The notes beneath the pieces are model-generated. The model had not been told where the DNA came from and searched no databases. It was given only the letters and a program-made list of their open reading frames with translations. Shown here in pieces: positions 44,705 to 53,573 of a stretch of 64,000 nucleotides of DNA. The stretch lies in NCBI RefSeq assembly GCF_003725415.1, contig NZ_RJQC01000002.1, positions 156,681 through 220,680 on the forward strand. The letters run 5' to 3'. Both the position numbers and the translations under genes were made by a program. Source of the DNA: Absicoccus porci (GTDB taxonomy: Bacteria; Bacillota_I; Bacilli_A; Erysipelotrichales; Erysipelotrichaceae). Positions within the stretch are counted from its first letter, which is position 1; each line of letters opens with the position of its first letter.

Positions 44705-46836
44705 TAGAATCTTCCTTCTTTCATGACGATCGGCAATTGATTGATATCTGGTTTGCCATTGGCATTTAAAGGAATTTCCTTCATTTTGACAAAGAATTCA
44801 GGAATCATAAAAGAAGTTAGGTTTTGAGCTAATTCCTTTTTCAGATCTGATACTTTGAGTTCGGGCTCACCAACGATATAAGCCGTCATATAGGAAAGGC
44901 CATGCTCATCGGTATTAGCTTGGACTACGGCTTGTTGGATATGTGCACATTTATACAAACAAGACTCCACTTCTTTGACTTCAACGCGTTTACCATAAAT
45001 CATGATTTGCGAATCTTTGCGATGTAAAAAGGCAATGTTACCATCGGGTAAAATATACCCAAGATCCCCACTATGATACATTTTCGATCCATCTTCTAAT
45101 GAAACAAACATTCGATTTTCTTCATCATGATTACCAATATAACCATTGGAAACGCCATTTCCATAAATACAAATTTCACCGGTTTCGCCTGGTTTCACTT
45201 CTTGGCCCTGTTTATCCAAAATTCGAATAGTTACACCTTTCACTGCATGACCAACCGGATAGGTACCATCCGATAATGAGTGTCCGGTGTTGCAGTGATA
45301 ATACGAAGCACAAACCGTCGTTTCCGATGGACCATAGGTATTATAAACATCAGCTTGATCCAATAGATGATCCACATAGGAAGCTCGAAGGACATCGCCT
45401 CCACTAATCAATAAACGTAAGGAATGCGGAATTTCTTCCAGTCGATTCATATCCGCAAACAAATATGGAAAACCACTGATCATCGTAATGTCATATTTTT
45501 CTACAAACTGCATCAAAGATTGTATATTTGTTTTAACTTCTGGCGATGGAATCGCAATAGCTACCCCATTTAATAAGCTCGCAAATACTTCTTCCACAAA
45601 AATATCAAAGGAACAAACCGAATACTGCAACATGATATCCTGGTTGGTAGGATGAAATTCATTCGCAAAAGCTTGTACATAGTGACAAACATTTTGATTG
45701 GTCACACATACGCCTTTGGGTTTTCCTGTTGTTCCCGATGTATATAAAACATAGGCAGGTGAACTGGGTTGGGCCTGTGTATTCTGTGATTGTTTGTATT
45801 GATCATCAACGAAACAAGTTGGAAAACCATCCAACTTGGATGTGTATGCCTTTTCCGTTACGATAAAGTCCACATCCGCTTCTTCCATCATGTACTGAAT
45901 GCGACCAGTTGGAAACGTAGGTTCAGCTGGTACATAGCAAGCTCCACATTTTAGGGTTGCCAACATGGTGGCAATCATTTCAGCTCGATGATCCATCACA
46001 ATACCAACCGTTTGGACATCTTTAGGAAAGGTATTCGCAATTTGATCTGTTAATTCTAGTAATTGTTCAAATGTCAATTGTCGATGTTCTTCGATGATGG
46101 CGATCCGATCCTTATTTTCTTTCACAACTTGTGTGAATAAATCATATATTGTTTGATTCATTTTATCCTCCCAAGAAAGAAGCCAATGTATGCCTTTGAT
46201 CGTTCTTTGTGCAGCTTCTTGATAATGATTTCCTGGATTTAATTCAAAGTGAGTTTCGATTCCCTTTTCTTGATAGTATCTGACGATCGTTTCTGTGTTT
46301 TCTTGTACGGTTTTCAATAACGGATGTTGCGTCTTCGCTTCTTTATCTCCCAATGAAAAATACAGACAATCTGGTTGTTTGACCATGTTGTGGTGTTGAA
46401 TATATTCTACAAAATCCGGAAACCATAAAGAACCAGACATACTGCCTGCACGTTGAAATAAATCTGTATGATACAAAGCATAGATTGCAAACAGTCCAGC
46501 TAACGAATATCCTGTCAAGACTCGATAGGCTGGCTTTTCGGTAAGTTGGCCTTCTACTCTAGGCATAATTTCATCTGTGAGTGTTTGTAGCCATGCATCC
46601 GCTTTCCCATGACAAGGTGTATCTTCACTTGACAAAGGTGGACAATACCATGGTGTCATATCATCATCCCAATGCAGATGACTGATTACCACTAAGGTAT
46701 GATCAGGACAGCTTGTTTTTAAAATATGATGGAATGCATTTCCATTATCCATAAAGCTATGTAAGTAAACGATGGGACTACCTTCTAAACCTGGATATAC
46801 GCTGACTTTTCTTTCATTGATTTGAAATGTTTCCAT
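44704..46836 (-). CDS. esterase-adenylation fusion (amino-acid-activating)
   Basis: 710 residues. Residues 1-225 form an alpha/beta-hydrolase of the enterochelin-esterase/Esterase D type with nucleophile Ser111 in GYSLAG and likely His204 in GNHYQ. Residues 226-710 are an NRPS-like adenylation domain: A3 LYTSGTTGKPKG (364-375), A4 with FD at 410-411, A5 NTYGPSETT (499-507), A7 YHSGDLGY and A10 NANGKPD. Asp411 matches the residue that grips an amino group in amino-acid adenylation domains. No carrier domain is present. The start has AGAGGAAA. It is followed at once by the GNAT gene. Confidence 0.9.
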   Translation of the reverse strand: METFQINERKVSVYPGLEGSPIVYLHSFMDNGNAFHHILKTSCPDHTLVVISHLHWDDDMTPWYCPPLSSEDTPCHGKADAWLQTLTDEIMPRVEGQLTEKPAYRVLTGYSLAGLFAIYALYHTDLFQRAGSMSGSLWFPDFVEYIQHHNMVKQPDCLYFSLGDKEAKTQHPLLKTVQENTETIVRYYQEKGIETHFELNPGNHYQEAAQRTIKGIHWLLSWEDKMNQTIYDLFTQVVKENKDRIAIIEEHRQLTFEQLLELTDQIANTFPKDVQTVGIVMDHRAEMIATMLATLKCGACYVPAEPTFPTGRIQYMMEEADVDFIVTEKAYTSKLDGFPTCFVDDQYKQSQNTQAQPSSPAYVLYTSGTTGKPKGVCVTNQNVCHYVQAFANEFHPTNQDIMLQYSVCSFDIFVEEVFASLLNGVAIAIPSPEVKTNIQSLMQFVEKYDITMISGFPYLFADMNRLEEIPHSLRLLISGGDVLRASYVDHLLDQADVYNTYGPSETTVCASYYHCNTGHSLSDGTYPVGHAVKGVTIRILDKQGQEVKPGETGEICIYGNGVSNGYIGNHDEENRMFVSLEDGSKMYHSGDLGYILPDGNIAFLHRKDSQIMIYGKRVEVKEVESCLYKCAHIQQAVVQANTDEHGLSYMTAYIVGEPELKVSDLKKELAQNLTSFMIPEFFVKMKEIPLNANGKPDINQLPIVMKEGRF

Positions 46837-46913
46837 TTGATTTTCCTCTATATATTGTGGTACATTAACACATTTATTTTTGAATCACAAGCGTACAATT
46901 TTTGTGTATTGAC

Positions 46914-46944
46914 TAAAAAAAGCCCAATCCTTTTGGATCCGGCT
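46914..46944 (-). terminator. terminator after cytidylate kinase-like gene
   Basis: AGCCCAATCC (46921-46930) pairs imperfectly with GGATCCGGCT (46935-46944); the minus strand then has seven T. Confidence 0.75.
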
Positions 46945-46949
46945 CTTTC

Positions 46950-47534
46950 CTATTTTGCTAATTCACAAATAATTTTGGTGCATCCATCCAAACCAAATTC
47001 ACCACTGTCTAAACACAAATGATAATTTTTGGCTTGGCCCCAATGTCGATCGGTATAGTATCTATAATTCGCTGCGCGTTTTTTATCTTTATCTCGCAAA
47101 CGTTTTTCTGGTGCTACATCGGTTTCTCCATACACCTCAACAATGCGTTTTACTTTTTTCTCGGTGGATGCATGAATAAACACATTTAAACAATCTGTAT
47201 GATTTCTTAAAATATAATCTGCACTACGACCAACGATTACACAATTTCCCTTTTCGGCTAGATGTAAAATAATTTCTTGTTGCTTAGCCCACAATTGATC
47301 TTCAATCGAAGACCCATTGGGTGATCGACCAATAAAGGCATAACTAAAAATATTCGTTCCCGATGCATATTCCCCACGTTTTTCGATATAGTCTTTCGAA
47401 AAGCCCGTTTCCATGGCAATTTCTTCAATGAGTTCTTTATCATAATAGGCATAGCCTAAGTTTTCGGCGACTTGTTTCGCAATGGTACGTCCACCACTGC
47501 CAAATTCACGACTAATTGTGATTATACGTTTCAT
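46950..47534 (-). CDS. cytidylate kinase-like family protein
   Basis: 194-residue P-loop protein of the Cytidylate_kin2 group. The nucleotide loop SREFGSGGRTIAKQVAENLG is at residues 8-27, followed by YDKELIEEIA, IVGRSADYIL and KRAANYRYYTDRHWG. These proteins are common in gut Firmicutes next to MATE genes; the phosphoryl acceptor is unproven. It lies 9 bp after the MATE gene on the same strand, so the two are cotranscribed. Confidence 0.9.
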   Translation of the reverse strand: MKRIITISREFGSGGRTIAKQVAENLGYAYYDKELIEEIAMETGFSKDYIEKRGEYASGTNIFSYAFIGRSPNGSSIEDQLWAKQQEIILHLAEKGNCVIVGRSADYILRNHTDCLNVFIHASTEKKVKRIVEVYGETDVAPEKRLRDKDKKRAANYRYYTDRHWGQAKNYHLCLDSGEFGLDGCTKIICELAK

Positions 47535-47543
47535 ACTATCCTC

Positions 47544-48914
47544 CTACAATCCAATTTCTTTTTTCACACTGCGATACATCAACCATGCCACGATGGCACC
47601 ACACAATTCCGCAATTGGGAAAGCCCAGAAGGTCAAAGATGGATCACTCGCAAAACGAATAAATAACCAAGCCAAAGGAAGATCAACCAACACCATACGA
47701 ATCAAAGAAACAATCAAAGAATACATTCCTTTTCCTAATGCTTGGAAAATACCTTGCAGGGCAATATTGACACCCGCAAATAAGAATCCTGTCACAATGA
47801 TCTTCATGGCTTGCACACAAATCGCAATGATTTCGGGTGATAGTGCAAAAATACTAGCCAATGGATTCGCAAAGATTTCCATAACGATCATACAGATACC
47901 CAATAAAATCACAGTATCCAACGTACCATATTTGATACTATCTCTAACCCGTTGTTTATCGCCTTTTCCATAGTTATAGGCAACCAATGGAATCAATGCG
48001 TTATTTAAACCAAAGCCCGCAAAGAACGCAAATTGTTGGATTTTATAATACACACCATACGCAGTGACATAATTTTCAGAAATACCGGCTAAAATAATAT
48101 TGACACCATAGGTCATAAAGGACATCAACGCTTGGAGAATGATGGCTGGAATACCAATTTGGTAAATATGAAGAATAATATCTTTTTGTGGTTTTAAATA
48201 ACGAACTCCATTTTTGATTTCTGGATTATAAAAATAATGGAAGAACATATTCAATGCCAAGGTGACCATTTGACCAATGACCGTTGCATAAGCCGCTCCA
48301 CTAATTCCCATGACTGGAAGGCCAAACCAACCAAAAATCAAAACGGGATCCAAGAAAATATTAGTGAGTGCTCCAGCCAACTGAGCAACTGTGGTTTGTA
48401 AGGTCTTGCCTGTGGATTGAAGCAACTTTTCATATACCATACTTAAGATCACGCCAAATGAAAGGAAGACACAAATGGATAAATATTGCGTACCCAAATG
48501 TAAGACCAATGCATTGGAGGATTGGGATCGTAAATAAGCATTCAATCCAAAAATACCAAACAAGAAAAAGACAATATAGGTACAAATTCCTAAAAATATC
48601 GCATTGCCCGTTGTCTTATTCACGGTTTCAAACTCTTTTTGTCCTAAGAATCGACTAATCAATGCATTGACACCGACACCAGTACCAACACCAACGGCAA
48701 CCATCAACATTTGAATGGGAAAAGCCAAAGTCAAAGCATTCATGGCCTGATCGGCAATCTTAGGGATTTGCGATACAAAATAACTATCAATGATATTGTA
48801 TAAAGCTTGTACCACCATGGAACAAATCATCGGAATACCCATGGTCAGGATCAATTTTCGAACGGGTTGTATCCCCATTTTGTTTCCTGATTGTATTGTG
48901 TTTGTTTCACTCAT
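47544..48914 (-). CDS. MATE family efflux transporter
   Basis: Third MATE pump in the window, 456 residues. PVRKLILTMGIPMICSMVVQALYNIIDSYFVSQI is the first-repeat signature. The TTG at 48917 is in frame, but the ATG at 48914 with AAGGTAG upstream is preferred. Cotranscribed with the cytidylate kinase-like gene. A multi-tier hairpin lies 23 bp upstream. Confidence 0.93.
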   Translation of the reverse strand: MSETNTIQSGNKMGIQPVRKLILTMGIPMICSMVVQALYNIIDSYFVSQIPKIADQAMNALTLAFPIQMLMVAVGVGTGVGVNALISRFLGQKEFETVNKTTGNAIFLGICTYIVFFLFGIFGLNAYLRSQSSNALVLHLGTQYLSICVFLSFGVILSMVYEKLLQSTGKTLQTTVAQLAGALTNIFLDPVLIFGWFGLPVMGISGAAYATVIGQMVTLALNMFFHYFYNPEIKNGVRYLKPQKDIILHIYQIGIPAIILQALMSFMTYGVNIILAGISENYVTAYGVYYKIQQFAFFAGFGLNNALIPLVAYNYGKGDKQRVRDSIKYGTLDTVILLGICMIVMEIFANPLASIFALSPEIIAICVQAMKIIVTGFLFAGVNIALQGIFQALGKGMYSLIVSLIRMVLVDLPLAWLFIRFASDPSLTFWAFPIAELCGAIVAWLMYRSVKKEIGL

Positions 48915-48936
48915 CAAATCTACCTTCTTTCTAAAA

Positions 48937-49002
48937 ACAAAAAAAGTGGCGCTTCACGTAACCTGATACATATTTGTATCTAGATTTACGCTTACGCCAC
49001 TT
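48937..49002 (-). terminator. three-tier hairpin terminator before MATE
   Basis: AAGTGGCG (48944-48951) pairs with CGCCACTT (48995-49002), CGTAA (48957-48961) with TTACG (48986-48990) and GATACA (48965-48970) with TGTATC (48975-48980). T's follow on the minus strand. It terminates the VTT gene or attenuates the MATE gene. Confidence 0.75.
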
Positions 49003-49016
49003 TCGGTACGCGTATT

Positions 49017-49760
49017 TTATACCATTTTATTTTCAAAAAAGTCAACTTTTTTTGATCGTACACGTGGTTCTAATTTGGTCATGATCTGTTTCCGGAATTT
49101 AAAAATCAAAGCTGCCAAGATAGCAAGAACAATGATGATTGGCAAGAAGATATGCCAATTTACCGTTAAGAAGGCATCGCCACAAACCACATCTAATGCA
49201 ATCGATGGCAAACAACCCATCGCTAAAGAGCGTAAAAAGCCGCCAAAAGTCACAGTTGTTCCAGCGGCAATAAATGGAATCGTTCCATTGGGAACCACAG
49301 GTAATAAACACATATACAAAACAACTCGTTTGGGATCTTTCACTTGTTTCATCAATTCTTCTACTTTGGGATTGCGTCCATAGTTGATATTCTTAGAAAG
49401 ATCCATATTTCTTTTTCGAGCCCACAGAAACATACAAGCATTGATAATAATATTGGTGATGTAGCAAATCAAAATCCCTTTTATTCTTCCATAGACGATA
49501 CCGGCGGTTATATAAATCGGTAATGCCGGAAGAACGATCGATATTGTTTCCAAGACTTGGAGGATGATCAATACATATTCGCCAATACGTCCTTTTCCAC
49601 GAATATAAGCTGTTAAACCGACAATGTCATTTTTTTCGATATATTGTACGATCTTGGGAGAATGTTGCAGCAATAGATGCAACACAAAAAGACCAGCCAA
49701 CACAATGCAGATAATTTCTATTGTTACGAGGATCTTTTTTGTCCTTTTCATATGTTGCAT
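49017..49760 (-). CDS. VTT-domain (DedA/TVP38-like) membrane protein
   Basis: About 247 residues with five to six hydrophobic segments. The SNARE-associated/VTT core is seen in IVLPALPIYITAGIVYGRIKG, LLPVVPNGTIPFIAAGTTVTFGGFL and CLPSIALDVVCGD. The family moves lipids or supports membrane homeostasis. The frame also allows a TTG at 49787 and an ATG at 49751; none has a clear ribosome site, so the start is uncertain. The C terminus is strongly basic. Confidence 0.82.
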   Translation of the reverse strand: MQHMKRTKKILVTIEIICIVLAGLFVLHLLLQHSPKIVQYIEKNDIVGLTAYIRGKGRIGEYVLIILQVLETISIVLPALPIYITAGIVYGRIKGILICYITNIIINACMFLWARKRNMDLSKNINYGRNPKVEELMKQVKDPKRVVLYMCLLPVVPNGTIPFIAAGTTVTFGGFLRSLAMGCLPSIALDVVCGDAFLTVNWHIFLPIIIVLAILAALIFKFRKQIMTKLEPRVRSKKVDFFENKMV

Positions 49761-49828
49761 GGTATCAAATAGTTGGTATGGAATCAATTGCTTTCTTTTG
49801 ATAAATGTTTTATCATTGAAGAAACAAA

Positions 49829-49864
49829 GGCGTTAAGAAATTCGTTTCTTAACGTCTTTTTTTT
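49829..49864 (+). terminator. orphan terminator upstream of the decarboxylase operon
   Basis: CGTTAAGAAA (49831-49840), loop TTCG, TTTCTTAACG (49845-49854), then eight T. It faces the plus strand although no plus-strand gene precedes it. It could end a small RNA or attenuate the operon that starts at 49958. Confidence 0.75.
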
Positions 49865-49957
49865 AAACGCATCTTTCAAAAGTCATAACAACCACTTTCA
49901 GAGCTTGTGTTATACTGATAGAGTACGTAAATATGCTTAAATGTATAGGAGGAAAAA

Positions 49958-51301
49958 ATGAAAAACGCAAAAGATAGAATCTCATCCCTCCTTGATCCAA
50001 ACAGTTTTGTTGAATTAGGGGCAAGGGTAACTGCCCGATCGACGGATTTCAATCCCGGTGCGAAAAAAGCTCCTTCCGATGGTGTCGTTACCGGATACGG
50101 TCTGATTGATAATCATCTCATCTATATTTATGCACAAGATCCATCTGTTTTAGGTGGCAGCATTGGTGAGATGCACGCTAAAAAAATTATTGCTTTATAT
50201 AAGTTGGCGATTTCTACCGGTGCACCCATCCTGGGACTCTTAGATTCCATTGGCCTTCGTTTAGAAGAAGGCACCGATGCCTTGCATGCATTTGCTGGCA
50301 TCTATCAAATCATGTCAAAAGCTTCCGGGCTCATTCCCCAGATGAGCGTTGTCTATGGAAAATGCGGCGGTGGCCTCGCTTTGATTCCTAGTCTTAGTGA
50401 CTTTACTTTTATGGCCAAAGATGCGGAATTATTTGTTAATTCGCCCAATGCCTTAACGGGAAATGTCGAAACAAACAATGATACTTCACTGGCTCAAGCC
50501 AAAGCCACCTCTGGCAATGTTGATTTTGTCGGTGATGAAACAGAAATCATTGATGAAATTCATAAATTAATGGCTGTATTACCAGCCAATAATGAAGATC
50601 ATCGCATTCTGGCCGATATGGATGACTTGAATCGGTCCAGTGAAAACACCGATATTGATCCAAAATTGATTTGCCAAGATTTAGCCGATTCGCATGTATT
50701 TTTAGAAACCAAACAAGCCTATGCCAAAGATATGATCACAGGTTTATTGCGACTGGGCGGTCATACCACAGCCATTATTGCGAATAATGATTCATCCTTA
50801 ACAAGCAATGGTTGTCGCAAAGCCACGCGTTTGGTACGCTTTGCGGATGCGTTTGATTTACCAATCATCACTTTGACAAATGTGAATAGTTTTGCAACAA
50901 ATCTTGCGGAAGAAGATACGATTGCACTAGCTGCTGCAGAATTAACGGAAGCCTTTGCGGATGCCACTTGTCCAAAAATCAATGTCATCATTCAAGAAGC
51001 CATGGGTTCCGCCTATGCTGTCATGAATCCCCAAGCTGATTTTACGATGGCTTTTCCCGATGCCAAGCTTGGTATGATGGCAGCGGATCTAGCAGCCAAG
51101 ATCGTTGCTGACAAAGATGACGATCTTTCGGAAGTCACAAAATCCTATGATTCTTTACAGAATAGTATTGAAATGGCTTGTGAAAGAGGCTATATCGATC
51201 AAATCATCGAACCTATCGATTTGCGACGTCACTTAATTGGTGCGTTAGAAGTTCTATACAGTAAACGAAAGAATTTTCAACGCAAACACCCAACTATTTA
51301 G
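49958..51301 (+). CDS. acyl-CoA carboxyltransferase subunit (MmdA/12S type)
   Basis: 447-residue crotonase-fold carboxyltransferase. DFNPGAKKAPSDGVVTGYGLIDN, SIGLRLEEGTDALHAFAGIY and CGGGLALIPSLSDFTFM are family features, and QEAMGSAYAVMNP is in the C-terminal half. The usual 40-60 N-terminal residues of propionyl-CoA or methylmalonyl-CoA enzymes are absent, but the ATG has AGGAGG. A TATACT at 49911-49916 may be the -10. It moves carboxyl groups between biotin and an acyl-CoA; which one is unknown. First gene of a five-gene operon. Confidence 0.88.
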   Translation: MKNAKDRISSLLDPNSFVELGARVTARSTDFNPGAKKAPSDGVVTGYGLIDNHLIYIYAQDPSVLGGSIGEMHAKKIIALYKLAISTGAPILGLLDSIGLRLEEGTDALHAFAGIYQIMSKASGLIPQMSVVYGKCGGGLALIPSLSDFTFMAKDAELFVNSPNALTGNVETNNDTSLAQAKATSGNVDFVGDETEIIDEIHKLMAVLPANNEDHRILADMDDLNRSSENTDIDPKLICQDLADSHVFLETKQAYAKDMITGLLRLGGHTTAIIANNDSSLTSNGCRKATRLVRFADAFDLPIITLTNVNSFATNLAEEDTIALAAAELTEAFADATCPKINVIIQEAMGSAYAVMNPQADFTMAFPDAKLGMMAADLAAKIVADKDDDLSEVTKSYDSLQNSIEMACERGYIDQIIEPIDLRRHLIGALEVLYSKRKNFQRKHPTI

Positions 51302-51320
51302 TAAAAAGAGAGGATCGATC

Positions 51321-52031
51321 ATGAGAAAAATAATATTTTCGATTTTCTTGCTATTTGCCTTTATCTTGAGTGGATGCAGTTCTTCAACCACTTCGGATGA
51401 AGTCAAACTAGATGGCACCAAAAAAGCATCCTATTATCAAATGGCCGTACAATATGTGGAAAAACTAGAAAACCACTATCAAACAAATACTTCGATCAAG
51501 GATGATAGCTCGGTCATCCAAAACGCGATAGAAAGCTACAATCATGCACGAAGCGATATAGGTCGAATGGATCTAAAAACCGATAAAGATCAAAATGGGA
51601 TTCCGGATGCGATTCATTTTACTTCCATCACCAAAAATAAAGATAACGACTATGTTATCACAATTACGATGAAGGGAAGCAAACATAATGCCGATGAGAT
51701 GTTGACTATCAATCCCGATGACAATGCCATCCTTGGTTTAAGTACAACGGTTGATTATAGTCGTAGTGAATTAATGGGACAAGCTGCAAAGAACATGGTG
51801 ATTGGCATGGGCACGACCTTTACCATCTTACTGTTCTTATGGTTTGTCGTTTGGTTAATGGGAAAAATGATTGGGAAACAAGAAGTCCCTGCCACTGTTT
51901 CTGAACAAACCAATGAAAATGAAATGGATGATCTACAACTCGTAGCTGTGATTACCGCAGCGATTGCTGCGAGTCGGGAAGAAACATCGACCGATGGCTT
52001 TATTGTTCGATCGATTCATAGAAAGCAATAG
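51321..52031 (+). CDS. OadG-family gamma subunit with N-terminal lipoprotein domain
   Basis: 236 residues. A signal peptide ends in LSGC (Cys19), an extracellular alpha/beta region follows to about residue 150, then one membrane span (MGTTFTILLFLWFVVWLMGK) and a cytosolic tail LVAVITAAIAA...FIVRSI typical of sodium-pump gamma subunits. OadG proteins are normally under 120 residues, so the lipoprotein half is an addition. The segment DKDQNGIPDAIHFTS resembles a DUF4878-like or hydrolase-inhibitor fold only loosely. Role: anchoring and assembling the decarboxylase. Confidence 0.82.
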   Translation: MRKIIFSIFLLFAFILSGCSSSTTSDEVKLDGTKKASYYQMAVQYVEKLENHYQTNTSIKDDSSVIQNAIESYNHARSDIGRMDLKTDKDQNGIPDAIHFTSITKNKDNDYVITITMKGSKHNADEMLTINPDDNAILGLSTTVDYSRSELMGQAAKNMVIGMGTTFTILLFLWFVVWLMGKMIGKQEVPATVSEQTNENEMDDLQLVAVITAAIAASREETSTDGFIVRSIHRKQ

Positions 52032-52046
52032 GAAGAAGGAATTGAA

Positions 52047-52394
52047 ATGAAAGAATATACGATCACAGTCAACGGTGTCGCTTACGATGTAACCGTTGAA
52101 GAAAAAGAAAGTGGATCGGCTACGCCGGCTCCATCCACCGCTGTCATGGCTGTTCCACCAAAGAAAAGTACAGGCGCTGGTTCGATTCCCATCAAATCAG
52201 GTACAGCCGGAAAAGTATACAAAATCGTCGCTTCCGTTGGACAAGGAGTAAAAAAAGGCGATGCCGTTATCATTATTGAAGCCATGAAAATGGAAATTTC
52301 CGTTGTGGCTCCGCAAGATGGAGTCGTTGCTTCCATTGATTGTGCAGCCGGCGATAACATTGAATCTGGTGCGTTATTAGCCACGTTAAAATAG
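52047..52394 (+). CDS. biotin carboxyl carrier protein
   Basis: 115 residues. The N-terminal strand MKEYTITVNGVAYDVTVEE is followed by a short Ala/Pro linker and a lipoyl/biotinyl domain with the biotinylated Lys81 in EAMKMEI. It corresponds to the 1.3S or gamma-type carrier, shuttling carboxyl groups between carboxyltransferases and the membrane pump. It lies between the gamma and beta genes. Confidence 0.95.
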   Translation: MKEYTITVNGVAYDVTVEEKESGSATPAPSTAVMAVPPKKSTGAGSIPIKSGTAGKVYKIVASVGQGVKKGDAVIIIEAMKMEISVVAPQDGVVASIDCAAGDNIESGALLATLK

Positions 52395-52409
52395 GATAGA
52401 GGTCATTTT

Positions 52410-53555
52410 ATGAGCTATATCACAAACACATTAAGTAATTTAATCCAGCAAACTGCTTTATTCAATATTTCTTGGGGAAATATTTTAATGATCGTTGTGG
52501 CTCTTGTTCTCTTGTATCTTGCCATTGTGAAAGGTTTCGAACCTTTATTACTTGTCCCCATCAGTTTTGGCATGTTGTTGGTCAATATTTATCCAGACAT
52601 CATCAAAGCACCAACTGAAGGTAGTGCTGGTGGCCTATTGTGGTATTTTTTCCAATTGGATTCTTGGTCCATTTTACCTTCGTTGATTTTCTTAGGTGTC
52701 GGTGCCACCACAGATTTTGGACCTTTGATTGCCAATCCGAAAACCTTTTTGTTGGGGGCAGCCGCTCAATTTGGTATCTTTGCTGCCTACTTTGGAGCCA
52801 TTGCGTTAGGTTTTAATGGAGCACAAGGTGCTGCCATTTCCATTATTGGTGGTGCTGATGGTCCAACATCCTTGTTCCTTGCTGCTAAATTGGGACAAAC
52901 CAGTTTATTGGGTCCCATTGCGGTAGCTGCTTATTCCTATATGTCCTTGGTTCCGATCATTCAACCACCCATCATGAAGTTATTGACTAGTGAAGAAGAT
53001 CGTAAGATCAAGATGGAACAATTACGTCCGGTATCCAAACGAGAAAAGATCTTATTCCCTATCGTGGTTACGATCGTTGTTTGTTTGATTCTTCCTTCAA
53101 CAGCTCCATTAATTGGTATGTTGATGCTTGGTAATTTATTTAAAGAATCGGGTGTTGTCCGGCAATTAACCGAAACCGCATCCAATGCGTTGATGTATAT
53201 TGTTGTTATTTTATTAGGTACTTCCGTTGGTGCAACGACCAGTGCAGAATCCTTCTTAAACGTGACGACCTTAAAAATCGTCGCTTTAGGCTTGATTGCC
53301 TTTGCCTTTGGTACAGCAGCCGGTGTCTTATTTGGTCAACTCATGAAAGTTTTGAGTCATGGTAAGATCAATCCATTGATTGGTTCGGCGGGTGTATCGG
53401 CTGTGCCTATGGCTGCTCGTGTTTCACAAAAAGTCGGTTCAGAAGCCGATCCTACCAATTTCTTATTGATGCATGCGATGGGACCCAATGTAGCCGGTGT
53501 CATTGGTACGGCTATTGTGGCTGGTGTCTTCATGGCTGTCTTTGGAATCAGTTAA
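52410..53555 (+). CDS. sodium-pumping decarboxylase beta subunit (OadB type)
   Basis: Membrane subunit of 381 residues with about ten hydrophobic segments. Conserved [27 protein letters not shown] and [14 protein letters not shown] hold the sodium- and carboxybiotin-site residues, and [17 protein letters not shown] closes the protein. It releases CO2 from carboxybiotin and exports sodium ions. It lies 15 bp after the biotin carrier gene and 18 bp before the alpha subunit. Confidence 0.96.
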   Translation: MSYITNTLSNLIQQTALFNISWGNILMIVVALVLLYLAIVKGFEPLLLVPISFGMLLVNIYPDIIKAPTEGSAGGLLWYFFQLDSWSILPSLIFLGVGATTDFGPLIANPKTFLLGAAAQFGIFAAYFGAIALGFNGAQGAAISIIGGADGPTSLFLAAKLGQTSLLGPIAVAAYSYMSLVPIIQPPIMKLLTSEEDRKIKMEQLRPVSKREKILFPIVVTIVVCLILPSTAPLIGMLMLGNLFKESGVVRQLTETASNALMYIVVILLGTSVGATTSAESFLNVTTLKIVALGLIAFAFGTAAGVLFGQLMKVLSHGKINPLIGSAGVSAVPMAARVSQKVGSEADPTNFLLMHAMGPNVAGVIGTAIVAGVFMAVFGIS

Positions 53556-53573
53556 TAGAAGGGAGCAGAGAAT

